Shown: piece after piece, positions 13,957-22,148 of the stretch
How the letters are laid out: every line of letters starts with the position of its first letter
How positions within the stretch are numbered: position 1 is the stretch's first letter
From: a virus
Length of the DNA: 27,604 nt
Virus record (IMG/VR): IMGVR_UViG_3300032116_001071
Location: 1 to 27,604 of that record
Strand: one strand, 5' to 3'
Notes under the pieces: model-generated
Seen by the model: the letters and a program-made list of their open reading frames with translations, nothing else
The model's database searches: none
What the model was told of the DNA's origin: nothing
Translations under genes and position numbers: made by a program

Positions 13957-14901
13957 TTAGGTAAAGACAAACGAAGGGAAGTGTGCCGCGATTCGGTGGC
14001 GGCTGACCCAATCCATCTGGAGATAGGCGTCACCATCAACATCTACCAGTTGAGGAGATTTGAATTGCACCCTTGGCAGGTTGATGGTAGAAATGTTACC
14101 AGCACCGCCATTCAATGGGAGCAGAATCGCCCCGGTTGTGCTGTTTGCTGCTGTAGCAAACGCATCAAAACCAGAAAGGGCTGGCCTGGCGATAGTAATG
14201 CTTCCGCTTACTTCGCGGTTGGTGTGCGACATTCTCGGAGTGCACCCGGCATCATCAGCAAACCGCTGTGTATTTGCCATGGTGAAACTAAACGAGTTGA
14301 TGCAAGCCGCAAAGCCTGCAACAGTAGCCGTTCCAGACAACACACCAGCCGAGTTAAACGTAACCGGGGGCGCTTGTGCAGGGAAGACAGGCGTTAGGTT
14401 TGCAACATCAACTGGGGCTGCATAAAGGCCCTGCATCGTCGCCGAACAAGAGGCAAACCCGTTCGGCTCTAGGTTGATCTGAAATTGCGAGCCGAGCGCC
14501 CCTGCCATCCGGTAGGCTTGCCCATCAATCCCCGTTGACAGGCTATAGCGTGTCGCTGGCGTCGAGGATGTGAGCCCCATGGTGTAGGTCACACTGACGC
14601 CAGTGGTGACCGATTTGACCATCCCACACGCGAGGAGGATCTTATCGATCCCAGGTGCTGTGCCTGCAGTGCCAGACCCAGCGAATTCCAATGGGATTTC
14701 GAATGATGCCTTTTTTGACACCATTACAGATGGCTCGGCCATGCCAGGCAGGCCGCTGATCATCTGCCGCTCGGCCTCTTCAAAATCTTGAATGGTTGGA
14801 ATAAATTGCCCACATGAGATAGCATCAGCCGCGACTAGCGTCTGATAGGTGCCCGGCGTGGTCTCCGCATTAACGAGCAGAATCTGATCCCTGATTGCCA
14901 T
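13957..14901 (-). CDS. major tail tube protein
   Basis: This 314-residue protein would polymerise into the tail tube. It begins MAIRDQILLVNAETTPGTYQ, typical of tube proteins, and then shows a beta-rich body with a mixed Ala/Gly/Thr/Ser composition (FEIPLEFAGSGTAGTAPGID, then KILLACGM; LPRVQFKSPQLVDVDGDAYL). The position immediately before the G/T chaperones is the canonical one. A strong Shine-Dalgarno AGGAGG lies 8-9 nt upstream of the ATG at 14901, as expected for a protein needed in many copies. That site lies within the preceding small gene. No C-terminal Ig-like domain is obvious. Confidence 0.9.
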   Translation of the reverse strand: MAIRDQILLVNAETTPGTYQTLVAADAISCGQFIPTIQDFEEAERQMISGLPGMAEPSVMVSKKASFEIPLEFAGSGTAGTAPGIDKILLACGMVKSVTTGVSVTYTMGLTSSTPATRYSLSTGIDGQAYRMAGALGSQFQINLEPNGFASCSATMQGLYAAPVDVANLTPVFPAQAPPVTFNSAGVLSGTATVAGFAACINSFSFTMANTQRFADDAGCTPRMSHTNREVSGSITIARPALSGFDAFATAANSTTGAILLPLNGGAGNISTINLPRVQFKSPQLVDVDGDAYLQMDWVSRHRIAAHFPSFVFT

Positions 14902-15058
14902 CGCTGGCTTCCTCCTGTGGTTGGGGTTGGGGGGTTACGGTTTCAGAAGGCGGCTCTCCCTCTGTCCATTCGGTGTCGCCAGGATTGCGCCAAAAAGAGG
15001 AGCCGGGCAACAGGCTAGGCAGCGGCGGATCAGAAACGGTGGGCGATTTTTTGCTCAC
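14870..15058 (-). CDS. small Pro-rich acidic hypothetical protein, 62 aa
   Basis: This short protein is low complexity and probably disordered: it is rich in Pro, Ser, Glu and Gln (PSETVTPQPQPQEEASDG). It starts with an ATGA overlap on the upstream gene and runs 32 nt into the tail-tube gene, covering that gene's Shine-Dalgarno. The coupling supports translation, but the composition gives no function. Its translation might modulate access to the tail-tube start. It could also be a non-functional spacer frame. Confidence 0.5.
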   Translation of the reverse strand: MSKKSPTVSDPPLPSLLPGSSFWRNPGDTEWTEGEPPSETVTPQPQPQEEASDGNQGSDSAR

Positions 15059-15510
15059 AGTGTCAAGTCCTCTTGCCGAGTTTTATGGATCACAGTATAG
15101 CCGAGAGTGAGCTGCATGGCCTGGTCTTCCACCAGCACGTCTGAGCCGCGCAACTGAGTGTCAAGCGCCAGACCGCCCACCCGCCGTAGATCTGCGGTCC
15201 CCATCATCCGGGCGTGCGCCTCTACCCTGTAGGGATCCAGCACCCGCCACGATGGTGGAGGTTCGCCAGGGCCCTGGGGGGGCGACACCGGGACGATGAT
15301 CATGATCACCACCTCCAGTTGATGCTGGAAGGAGCAGGTATCCATTGGTGAGGGCTGCGCTGATGTGGGGCCTTCCGTCACCCTGACGACAACACCATCG
15401 CCAGGAGAGAACACCCGCGAGTCAGACGTGCTGACCGTGTCCGCCCCTGGCACCGCCTGAAATCGTGCAGCGATGGCTTCAAAAATTTGGCAATGGCGGG
15501 ATGTGCTCAT
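15055..15510 (-). CDS. tail terminator / tail completion protein candidate
   Basis: This is a 151-residue protein. It begins with a helix (HCQIFEAIAARFQAVPGA) and then shows beta strands, including a core strand FQHQLEVVIMIIVPV and a closing strand QAMQLTLGYTVIHKT. This helix-then-sheet layout and the location just before the tail tube fit the lambda gpU/gpZ-type terminator or completion proteins that cap the tube and join it to the head. Domain membership is inferred from order and secondary-structure pattern. ATGA overlaps link it to both neighbours. Confidence 0.65.
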   Translation of the reverse strand: MSTSRHCQIFEAIAARFQAVPGADTVSTSDSRVFSPGDGVVVRVTEGPTSAQPSPMDTCSFQHQLEVVIMIIVPVSPPQGPGEPPPSWRVLDPYRVEAHARMMGTADLRRVGGLALDTQLRGSDVLVEDQAMQLTLGYTVIHKTRQEDLTL

Positions 15511-15728
15511 TGGCGCTGCCGGAATGCGATCCCCATAGCAAATCCAGCAGCTGCAAGCCAGGAATTTCCCGCTTCATTTTGGAACACGCGACAAGCGAGG
15601 CCTCCCGCGTGGTTCATGCAATTTATGTAAGCGGCGTGGTTCATCAGCGCTGAAGCCAGGACACAGCTTAGGGCGAACAGCACACAGGCCGTAACCAGAT
15701 CCAGGCGGGGGGGGGGCGGTAGGTTCAT
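15507..15728 (-). CDS. small membrane protein, possible holin/antiholin, with poly-C tract after its start
   Basis: This 73-residue protein has a strong hydrophobic helix at residues 10-30 (LVTACVLFALSCVLASAL) and a weaker one near the C-terminus (NSWLAAAGFAMGIAF), ending in a basic RQRQ tail. Size and topology fit a small holin or antiholin. The first codons MNLPPPPRLD are encoded across a ten-base C run (15716-15707), so slippage would frameshift the gene. ATGA overlaps join it to genes on both sides. Its place among tail genes rather than beside the endolysin is unusual for a lysis gene. Confidence 0.65.
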   Translation of the reverse strand: MNLPPPPRLDLVTACVLFALSCVLASALMNHAAYINCMNHAGGLACRVFQNEAGNSWLAAAGFAMGIAFRQRQ

Positions 15729-16099
15729 TCCGCCCTCCTCTCGACTGCTGCCCCGTGGCGGGGGGCGATCGTGTCATTGTCCAGCCGGCCGCCTAGCCAC
15801 ATTGCCGCGGACAACAGAAACGCTGCCCCTCCCATCAGTGGCAGAATCCAGGTTTTGGCTAGATCCGCCACTACGGACGTGCTTCGTTGTTGCAGCTCCA
15901 GCGCCTCAATTCGTTTTGAATTGGCCGTTGCGGCATCCTCCAGGCGTTTGAACCGATCCCCCCCACTGGTGAGAGTCTCGTGTATCACTGCAATGTTTTT
16001 AGCACATTCGTTTACATCATGCTTACACGCTTCTACCGCGTCGAGAATTCGACCATGGGTCACATTCTCGTCATGCCTGGAGCCGAACAGCCAGGTCAT
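15725..16099 (-). CDS. coiled-coil protein with C-terminal membrane helix, holin/XhlA-like candidate
   Basis: With the ATG at 16099, chosen because it overlaps the upstream stop as TGATG, the protein has 124 residues. It starts MTWLFGSRHDENV, continues with a charged helical region (ILDAVEACKHDVNECAKNIA, then FKRLEDAATANSKRIEALEL), and has one transmembrane helix near the C-terminus (WILPLMGGAAFLLSAAMWLG) followed by a short polar tail. This helix-plus-anchor layout recalls XhlA/hemolysin-type holin partners. An ATG at 16123 would add eight residues. Function remains a guess; together with the next gene it forms a membrane-protein pair. Confidence 0.6.
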   Translation of the reverse strand: MTWLFGSRHDENVTHGRILDAVEACKHDVNECAKNIAVIHETLTSGGDRFKRLEDAATANSKRIEALELQQRSTSVVADLAKTWILPLMGGAAFLLSAAMWLGGRLDNDTIAPRHGAAVERRAE

Positions 16100-16803
16100 C
16101 ACCCTTCCTCCACCCTGGCCCACTCCAGCGATTCGCGCTGGGCTGTCGCGGGGTCATCACTGGCGAACGTGCCATCTGGGTTAGTGCGCTGAATCACACG
16201 CCACAAAACACCATCAGGCCCCCTCCACTCTTGGCCTACATCTTCGGCCTCGGGGACGCCACCGAGGAAGAATACGAATAGAGACGGGAGCGCACACGCA
16301 TCGGCCTGTTCCTTGATCAGTTCTATTTGGTCAACTGATAGATTTACTTCCTTAAGGATTTCTTGCCAATAAATGCTGGCGGCAATATGCTCCCCGCCAT
16401 TGTTGGCTAGGCTTTCTAATGCACGGACGAACAGCGCCAACTGGCTGGACGCTGCAAGCACTGCCAGAATCGCTACCCATTCCTCATTTAACTCATCAGG
16501 CGGGGCAAAGAACACGCTTAAAAACGAAGCCCAGTCATATACAGGAGGCGGAATTGGCTCAGCCTCTTGGTACGATAAAAGAATCCCATTAATATGCGGG
16601 GAATTTTTATCGGTAAAAACTGTCTTTTCTTTCTCAACCAAACGATAACCAGTGGGGCATTGCGGAACAGAATCCTCCGTCTGGCGCTTCAGCACCCACC
16701 ACTTATCCCGCTCTGTCCAATCCAAAATCGGCCTATCATCTTGCCGTGGATAATTCTTGAGAGAACCGTCCGCACGGTTCTGTAGCATCAGGTTGCTGGT
16801 CAT
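16099..16803 (-). CDS. hypothetical protein, possible fibre assembly or accessory protein
   Basis: With the ATG at 16803, which forms an ATGA overlap with the preceding gene, the protein has 234 residues. The N-terminal part is polar (MTSNLMLQNRADGSLKNYPR). The middle is helical and hydrophobic (VAILAVLAASSQLALFVRAL). The C-terminal part is VGQEWRGPDGVLWRVIQRTN followed by PDGTFASDDPATAQRESLEW. That ending is a pattern I associate with small proteins encoded next to phage fibres. Being directly downstream of two fibre-like genes, it could be a fibre chaperone. The longer reading from 16875 would overlap the upstream gene heavily and is unlikely. Confidence 0.6.
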   Translation of the reverse strand: MTSNLMLQNRADGSLKNYPRQDDRPILDWTERDKWWVLKRQTEDSVPQCPTGYRLVEKEKTVFTDKNSPHINGILLSYQEAEPIPPPVYDWASFLSVFFAPPDELNEEWVAILAVLAASSQLALFVRALESLANNGGEHIAASIYWQEILKEVNLSVDQIELIKEQADACALPSLFVFFLGGVPEAEDVGQEWRGPDGVLWRVIQRTNPDGTFASDDPATAQRESLEWARVEEG

Positions 16804-17606
16804 AATGTTGGGGCGGCGTTTTTGTAGGCGTGGCCACTGGGTAGCAACGATTGCAACCCAGAAGAGCCACGCCACAACATATACCCCTGTATCCTTGCCA
16901 ACAAATCACCAGAAACAGCGATGTCATATTGCAACATTTCCACGGATACCATATTAGAAAAACTTCCATAGGTGCCGCTTGCGGCAAATGAACCGCCAAT
17001 AGAATGGCGATCAAAAGATTGATTTAGTGCTACTGTAGATGTATTGGCAGTACCAGCATTCAAAGAGTTCGATAAAGTGGTTCCATTGTGGATAGATTGG
17101 AACAAGCCCCAGGTGTCATAAGCCATGGCGACAGCGGCAACCGATGAGGCCAGAAATGATCCCACATTCACGGTTGTGGCCTGTCTAATGATTGGTACAT
17201 ACCTATTTGGTGTGTCCGCATTTGTACCCAGCGATTGGCTAACAAAACGCGCACTACCGGAAGACGTGGACCCAAACCTAAACACCAAAAAAGTAGATTG
17301 AGCTGTAAACGCAGTTGATGATCCACGAATTAACGTTAGAATATCATCAGTAGCGAAAGATGCACCCCTTAGAGTGCCAATTGTATTTTCCTGTATAGTT
17401 GGCCTGTTGGTGGTTGCTGGCGCCGAAAAGCTTCCCCCAAAAGTACCTTTATTGCCAGCAGAGATCAACGCGCTGCCAGATGTAGTCAACGTTGCAGTAT
17501 CTGGCAGATCAACCCAGTTGATCGGCAACGTTGAACCATTGGCCGGCGTCCATAATGTTGCCCCCGATGCCGTAATCGGCGGTTGCCACCAGATCGCTGT
17601 GCTCAT
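16800..17606 (-). CDS. concanavalin A-like lectin-type structural protein
   Basis: This 268-residue protein is rich in Ser/Thr/Ala/Gly with beta-strand alternation, e.g. STFLVFRFGSTSSGSARFVS and FSNMVSVEMLQYDIAVS. It ends with DLLARIQGYMLWRG and LQSLLPSGHAYKNAAPTL, matching a motif (IEGYLAWKWG...LPxxHPYKxAAP) that often closes concanavalin A-like virion proteins. This suggests a carbohydrate-binding surface or fibre protein. It is joined by ATGA to the long fibre-like gene upstream. No signal peptide or membrane segment is present. Confidence 0.75.
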   Translation of the reverse strand: MSTAIWWQPPITASGATLWTPANGSTLPINWVDLPDTATLTTSGSALISAGNKGTFGGSFSAPATTNRPTIQENTIGTLRGASFATDDILTLIRGSSTAFTAQSTFLVFRFGSTSSGSARFVSQSLGTNADTPNRYVPIIRQATTVNVGSFLASSVAAVAMAYDTWGLFQSIHNGTTLSNSLNAGTANTSTVALNQSFDRHSIGGSFAASGTYGSFSNMVSVEMLQYDIAVSGDLLARIQGYMLWRGSSGLQSLLPSGHAYKNAAPTL

Positions 17607-19693
17607 CGCTGGCCCTCAATCAACGCATCCAAACCAGCCCCGGCAATCGTGGCGCCAGGTTGGATGCAATGGAAGGTCACTGTAGCCAATGCCGATATGA
17701 CCGGATTAGCGGCAAACGCTGTCGAGAATGTGCCGGGGGTGGCGGATGAATCAGTTGCTCCGGCTCCAATCGTAGGTAGCACAGAATAAATACTAGTCCC
17801 ATTAACTCTTATATCAAACTGGGCAGAGCTTCCCGTAGGAGCCGTGACAATTGTCCACAGCGGCAGACTGGTGACCGTAACGGCAACCGACCAGCGCTTA
17901 GTATCCAGAACCCGTGCCGTGAGGTTTTCTGTCCGCCCGCCCAGGGTAAAGCCCTGTGATGTCAGGATGCCGAGGTTCGCCCTGGCGATTGTAGGGCTTG
18001 ATAGGTTGGCAAGATTGCCCGCGCTATTTAGTACAGTGCGCAGAGTAGTTGTAGAATCAAAGTAGACAATGTTGTCGCCGCTTCTGTAAATATATCCCGC
18101 CGCTGGTGTAGATGGTGCCGCGCCAGGGAACAAAAGCGTTGTTGTCGCCACCAGTGTGGTAAACGTTCCCGCCGCTGGTGTCGTATTTCCGATCGCCGGG
18201 GGGGAGGCTAACGATGACGGCTGAAGGGCAGTAGCGGCCAACGCACCTTGGGCCGCCGTGGCGAAATCAGTGGTTGCTGCTTGCGCTGCAGTGCCCAGCG
18301 CCAGGGATGTGCGACCTGTCGCGGCATTAAGGCCCGTAGCGCCACCATCCCAGCGCAAACGCTCGGAAAATGCTGTGTCCCAATCAGCCTGTTTTGCTGT
18401 CGTCGGCAGGGAATATCCGGGCAAAAACAACAGTTCGATATTTCCCGATGTGGTGACCGGGCCGCTAGTTGTAAACCCAGTGGGGACCGAGAGGCCCACG
18501 GAAGTCACGGTCCCACCCCCGCCCCCGGTGACAGAGGCCGAGAGCACTCCGGCAGTAAGGCTTAGGTTTGCGCCTATCTGGATCTCCTCCACCGCGCCAG
18601 TTCCTGCCGTGCCCCTACCCAGCAACCTGGCCGATGTCATCGTCAGGCCGCTGGAGCCCACAGCGCCCGATGCCGCCGCGCTGATCAATCCCCTGGCCGT
18701 TGGGGCATCAGTCGCACCCACCAACGATCGCCCGAGAGACGATGTGATCCCCTGCCACCACGCCACAATGGCCTGACGCACCCGTTGCGCTGTAAACGCC
18801 CGCCGATCCGTCGCCGTTCCTCCCTCGGCATCCGCCTGACTGATCGTCGCCGCGCTCCATTCCCGCGCATCCGTCAGTCGAGGATCCGTGCCCTGTATCG
18901 CCGTTCCCGCCAAGGCTGCCGCTGCATCCCAACCTGTTCGATCTGATGCGGAAACAAGAGAGGATCCAGTAGGGAGCCCCAGCGTCAGCACCACGTTGCC
19001 CGCCGTGTTGGTCGCGGATGTCGTCCACCCGCTCGGCAGCGACAGCGCCACCGTCTGCACCGGGGCCGCAGCAGCGGCCTCCGCTGCGGTGGTGTAGCTG
19101 GGATGGGGATCAGCGGCCGACAGGTGGGCAGCAATCGCCGCTGCAGCCGCGCCTGAACTGTCCGCGCCAACATCGGCGGCGGTCAAACTCTTGGCTTTCC
19201 ACAGGCCATCCCCGAACAGAGCCAGCACCTGGCCCGTGCTTCCCCCCGTCAGCAGCAATGCCGAGAGCTTCGCCTGATCACCAGCAGACAGCAAACCCGC
19301 CAACGTCGGCGTTGCCAGGGGGAGCACTACATCTCCCCCCGTGGAGCTGCTCAGCGTCCTGGTGGCTTGGTCATAGCCCAGATCCGTGGCACCACCAGCC
19401 GCCAGGTCCGCAATGGCCTGAACAGTCGTCTCCCGCGTCTCCGCCACCCTCGCTGTACCCGTGCCAGTACCAGCGCCAGTCGCCACAAACTGCTCACCTA
19501 CCGCAGCTGTAGCGGCACCAATCCCTACCCAGTTCGTGGTGCCAACCGCCACGATTTGATAGGCCGTGCCCGCCACTAATGCCGTCGCGGCCAACGGTGC
19601 CCCTACCGCCTGATCCACCACCAGCCGCTCATCTCCCAACAGCGTTTGCGCTGACGGCAGCTGTAAGGTGTAGACAGGATTTAACTGGGTCAT
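17603..19693 (-). CDS. long fibre-like structural protein (tail or head fibre)
   Basis: This 696-residue protein is dominated by Ala, Thr, Gly and Ser, with repeats typical of phage fibres. The N-terminal region has TALVAGTAYQIVAVGTTNWV then GIGAATAAVGEQFVATGAGT. The middle contains HLSAADPHPSYTTAAEAAAA and SGGGGG-type linkers (VTGGGGGTVTSVGLSVPTG), and PPAIGNTTPAAGTFTTLVAT lies near residue 510. The C-terminal 120 residues (LTARVLDTKRWSVAVTV onward) look like a compact beta domain that may be the tip. It directly follows the neck genes, which suggests attachment at the head-tail junction or capsid, although a tail fibre cannot be excluded. The start ATG at 19693 lies 1 nt after the previous stop. 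Confidence 0.75.
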   Translation of the reverse strand: MTQLNPVYTLQLPSAQTLLGDERLVVDQAVGAPLAATALVAGTAYQIVAVGTTNWVGIGAATAAVGEQFVATGAGTGTGTARVAETRETTVQAIADLAAGGATDLGYDQATRTLSSSTGGDVVLPLATPTLAGLLSAGDQAKLSALLLTGGSTGQVLALFGDGLWKAKSLTAADVGADSSGAAAAAIAAHLSAADPHPSYTTAAEAAAAAPVQTVALSLPSGWTTSATNTAGNVVLTLGLPTGSSLVSASDRTGWDAAAALAGTAIQGTDPRLTDAREWSAATISQADAEGGTATDRRAFTAQRVRQAIVAWWQGITSSLGRSLVGATDAPTARGLISAAASGAVGSSGLTMTSARLLGRGTAGTGAVEEIQIGANLSLTAGVLSASVTGGGGGTVTSVGLSVPTGFTTSGPVTTSGNIELLFLPGYSLPTTAKQADWDTAFSERLRWDGGATGLNAATGRTSLALGTAAQAATTDFATAAQGALAATALQPSSLASPPAIGNTTPAAGTFTTLVATTTLLFPGAAPSTPAAGYIYRSGDNIVYFDSTTTLRTVLNSAGNLANLSSPTIARANLGILTSQGFTLGGRTENLTARVLDTKRWSVAVTVTSLPLWTIVTAPTGSSAQFDIRVNGTSIYSVLPTIGAGATDSSATPGTFSTAFAANPVISALATVTFHCIQPGATIAGAGLDALIEGQR

Positions 19694-19694
19694 C

Positions 19695-20084
19695 TCAGTA
19701 AGGCAACGTTGTTAGACCTTCGCCCGCCAGGGTTACTCTCACCTGATTCCCCAACGTGGTCAGCCAGCGCCTTGCACGTACCACCACAGGCGTGGGCACC
19801 AGTTGTAGTGGGATTCGGCACAGCAACCCATCCCCGGCTGTGATTGGTTCATGCAAAACCTTATAATTTTCTCCTCCGATTTGCATTAGTGCTCCGTATT
19901 CCAACCCGCCAAACAGCTCAGACTTTGCTAGTACGCTCGGACCAACAAACACAAAGTCACCCCCCAAGACGATCTCACTACTTTTAGTGAGCACTCCTGA
20001 GTCGCTCTGCCCAGCGGCCGTAATGGGAGACCCAAACGGCTCGCCGAGCATCGCATTCAAGTCGGCGGCAAAATTAGCCGGCAT
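19695..20084 (-). CDS. head-tail connector / neck protein (gpFII-position)
   Basis: This 129-residue protein begins with a helix carrying FAADLNAMLGEPFGSPITAA. It continues as beta strands (GGDFVFVGPSVL, GALMQIGGENYKVLHEPIT, LLCRIPLQLVP). Size, sheet content and order after the capsid genes match the lambda FII-type head-tail joining protein that docks the tail on the completed head. It overlaps the preceding small gene by 11 nt. The family call is by position and pattern. Confidence 0.7.
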   Translation of the reverse strand: MPANFAADLNAMLGEPFGSPITAAGQSDSGVLTKSSEIVLGGDFVFVGPSVLAKSELFGGLEYGALMQIGGENYKVLHEPITAGDGLLCRIPLQLVPTPVVVRARRWLTTLGNQVRVTLAGEGLTTLPY

Positions 20085-20253
20085 CGTTCGTAGATGACTT
20101 TGGTTTTGCTCCCTTCTCCTGCCCTGGGGTGATCACCCCAAGAGCCAGCAAGGCGGCGGCGGCGGCTTCCTCTAGAGTCACTTGGGCGCCATCTTCAAAG
20201 ATGACGCCATCATGATTCAATGGACCCAGGTCGGTGACTGTGTAATTAGGCAT
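20074..20253 (-). CDS. small head protein, hypothetical (gpFI position), 59 aa
   Basis: With the ATG at 20253 it starts 1 nt after the major capsid stop and has 59 residues (MPNYTVTDLGPLNHDG onward). A helix rich in Ala and Leu (VTLEEAAAAALLALGVI) is followed by a basic disordered tail. It occupies the place of lambda FI between capsid and connector genes, but the sequence is too short to confirm homology. A start at 20283 would add ten residues overlapping the capsid gene and is less likely. Confidence 0.65.
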   Translation of the reverse strand: MPNYTVTDLGPLNHDGVIFEDGAQVTLEEAAAAALLALGVITPGQEKGAKPKSSTNDAG

Positions 20254-20254
20254 G

Positions 20255-21220
20255 TCAAACCACGTTAGAGAACAAATAGCCAAGGTCAGGGGCGATGATC
20301 AGCTCTTTGAGCATCTCGCCCGCAACAACATGCTCACCGCCAAGAAGGCCCATCTCCTCCGCCAGGAAAGAACGGGCAATCCTATCAGCAAACTGAGCAG
20401 TCAGCCCAAAGGTGATAGTGTTCGCATCTGGAGTAAATGCATCTGGATCCATGTAATACATGGCAAGATGATTGCCCCACAAGCGGGAAAGGGCAGGGGT
20501 CTGACCCTTGTTGGCAGTGTTGATCCTAGATTTTCCGATGAAAAGATTTTCAATCTGAAAAAGATCCTTAACCGCCTGCTCTGATGCCATTGCACCAATA
20601 GAGCTGGTGAGGGGAGTGTTTCCGTTTGCGGCGGAAACCAACGCACCGGTTACTTCAGGGTGACGGCGGAACGCTGTCCAGCCGGGTTCGTTAAATACAA
20701 AAGTATTTGGCCGCATTACCATGTTGTCCATGGTTTCTAGCAGCAATTTTACCGGCCTTGAATCTGCATGGGTGAATTGGCTCGTGCCGGAGAGTGTCTG
20801 CTTGTTACCAGTGGGATAAGTCGCTGCATTAAAATAAAGATCAGCGGCTCGCTTCTCTCTCCTTAATTCCACCAGTTTCATCACGCCAGTTACAGCACGG
20901 GCCCTGGGGTTGTACCAAGAAGGACGAACTCCAGGCAGCATGTCATATTGAGGAACGGGAGAACTAAGACCGTATTCAATAATAGAATCAGTCTTTTTCT
21001 CAGCGCTAAACTCAACTTGGTTTAGTTGCCCTTTTCGTCCTATCCTGGTATCAGGAAGGGTCAGCTCTTCGCTCCTGTCATGCAGCCACCATTCAAAAGC
21101 GGGGGCGCCAACGGGAACCCTTGGCGTTACAAGGTCGGCAATACCTCCGGGCCAGCGGTAGGCCATGGCGACCGCTTGCAGCTCGGGATCAGATGGAAAA
21201 TTGAGGTTAGTTTGAGCCAT
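20255..21220 (-). CDS. major capsid protein
   Basis: This 321-residue protein is the main shell subunit, presumably HK97-fold. Useful stretches are RWPGGIADLVTPRVPVGAPA, YGLSSPVPQYDMLPGVRPSW, VELRREKRAADLYFN, NTFVFNEPGWTAFRRHPEVT and LFIGKSRINTANKGQ. They show the usual long helix followed by P-domain-like strands seen in capsid proteins of this class. A good Shine-Dalgarno (AGGAG) precedes the ATG at 21220. Position after the decoration protein is canonical. It differs from lambda gpE at the sequence level, so it is not called by that symbol. Confidence 0.92.
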   Translation of the reverse strand: MAQTNLNFPSDPELQAVAMAYRWPGGIADLVTPRVPVGAPAFEWWLHDRSEELTLPDTRIGRKGQLNQVEFSAEKKTDSIIEYGLSSPVPQYDMLPGVRPSWYNPRARAVTGVMKLVELRREKRAADLYFNAATYPTGNKQTLSGTSQFTHADSRPVKLLLETMDNMVMRPNTFVFNEPGWTAFRRHPEVTGALVSAANGNTPLTSSIGAMASEQAVKDLFQIENLFIGKSRINTANKGQTPALSRLWGNHLAMYYMDPDAFTPDANTITFGLTAQFADRIARSFLAEEMGLLGGEHVVAGEMLKELIIAPDLGYLFSNVV

Positions 21221-21246
21221 TTTGGTCTCCTAAGTGGTTTTAAGGG

Positions 21247-21624
21247 TTAACCCTGGAAGAATCCGGGGGAGATATAGCATGAGCCAATATCATTCAAAAC
21301 ACCATCCTTCTCGGCAAAGCCGATGATTCTGATGTTCGTTCCAGCGGCGGCGGTAGCTGGGATCCCACGCCCTTCGCTGTCGCTTGTTAGCGCCTGCCCC
21401 CGTGTAACTGTGGCGCCATAGGTGAGGGGGGAAATCCCGACTCTCATTACATCGGTGGATTCGCTGATTGCAGCCTCTGGGCGGTCAGTGATGCCAATCA
21501 AAAAATCGGCAGCTGCAGCACCATGAACAACTGTATCATCAGCGCTAAACTTTACAATTCGGTACCCTTTTGTTGCGGCACCTGTTGCATAGTTGACGTA
21601 CTGAATAGGCATGCATTTAGACAT
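21247..21624 (-). CDS. capsid decoration / cement protein
   Basis: With the ATG at 21624 the protein has 125 residues and begins MSKCMPIQYVNYATGAATKG. It is a compact beta-rich protein (YRIVKFSADDTVVHG, DFLIGITDRPEAA, MRVGISPLTYGATVTRGQAL, IRIIGFAEKDGV) resembling small capsid-stabilising proteins (DUF2190-like). It occupies the lambda D position between protease and capsid. TGAGG lies just upstream of this start. A start at 21678 would overlap the protease gene and add 18 unlikely residues. Confidence 0.82.
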   Translation of the reverse strand: MSKCMPIQYVNYATGAATKGYRIVKFSADDTVVHGAAAADFLIGITDRPEAAISESTDVMRVGISPLTYGATVTRGQALTSDSEGRGIPATAAAGTNIRIIGFAEKDGVLNDIGSCYISPGFFQG

Positions 21625-21632
21625 TGGGAACC

Positions 21633-22148
21633 TCAGGTGTTGGAAGTGGGGTAGAGCGCTTCGCGCGCTTTTATGCAAGCCTGCTCAATAGGCATAGTGG
21701 TGCCGCTTGCCTTGGCTTGTTCAGCGATTTCGCGGGCTTTGTCCGCGACGGCGCGGGGATTAATTTCAGCCTTGGGCGGAGCCTTCGCCTCCCGCTGGCC
21801 TTCGCTGACTCCAGCGAATGGCACAGCAGGGGTGGCGTTGGTCAGGCGACTAGACGCGGCGGCTTCACGTAGCTCACGCTCGGCGGCGGTCACAGCCAGG
21901 GCGGCCTCCCCACCAGTGGTCTTGCCATCGGCGCAAAATTTTTCAATCAGCGCCTCATGCCCTGGAATCAGGGCAGCACGAACGCCAGCCACACGCTCGC
22001 GCTCGGCCTCGGCGCCTTCAGCGCGTGCCTTTTCAATCTGGGGCTGGAGCTCTGCCCGCTCGGTGGCGGCGCCTTCTTCCCGAAGGATACTGGCGGCCTC
22101 CTGGTTGTCGGCAGCCCACTGGGCCACCTGCTCCTGGGTGGTTGTCAT
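21633..22148 (-). CDS. possible nested scaffold protein (Nu3-like internal start)
   Basis: The ATG at 22148 (MTTTQEQVAQWAADNQEAAS) lies exactly where the protease linker ends and the helical scaffold-like region begins. It would give a 171-residue protein rich in Glu, Ala and Arg. In lambda the scaffold Nu3 is made this way from within C. No convincing Shine-Dalgarno precedes this ATG, so independent translation is unproven. Confidence 0.4.
   Translation of the reverse strand: MTTTQEQVAQWAADNQEAASILREEGAATERAELQPQIEKARAEGAEAERERVAGVRAALIPGHEALIEKFCADGKTTGGEAALAVTAAERELREAAASSRLTNATPAVPFAGVSEGQREAKAPPKAEINPRAVADKAREIAEQAKASGTTMPIEQACIKAREALYPTSNT

Noticed and set aside
13952-14011. 20-residue N-terminal extension of chaperone G
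   Set aside because: It overlaps the tail-tube gene by 55 nt. The ATG at 13951 fits the operon spacing and the domain start better.
18258-18776. 172-codon plus-strand frame opposite the long fibre gene
   Set aside because: It arises from the repetitive Ala/Thr/Gly codons of the fibre gene read on the other strand.
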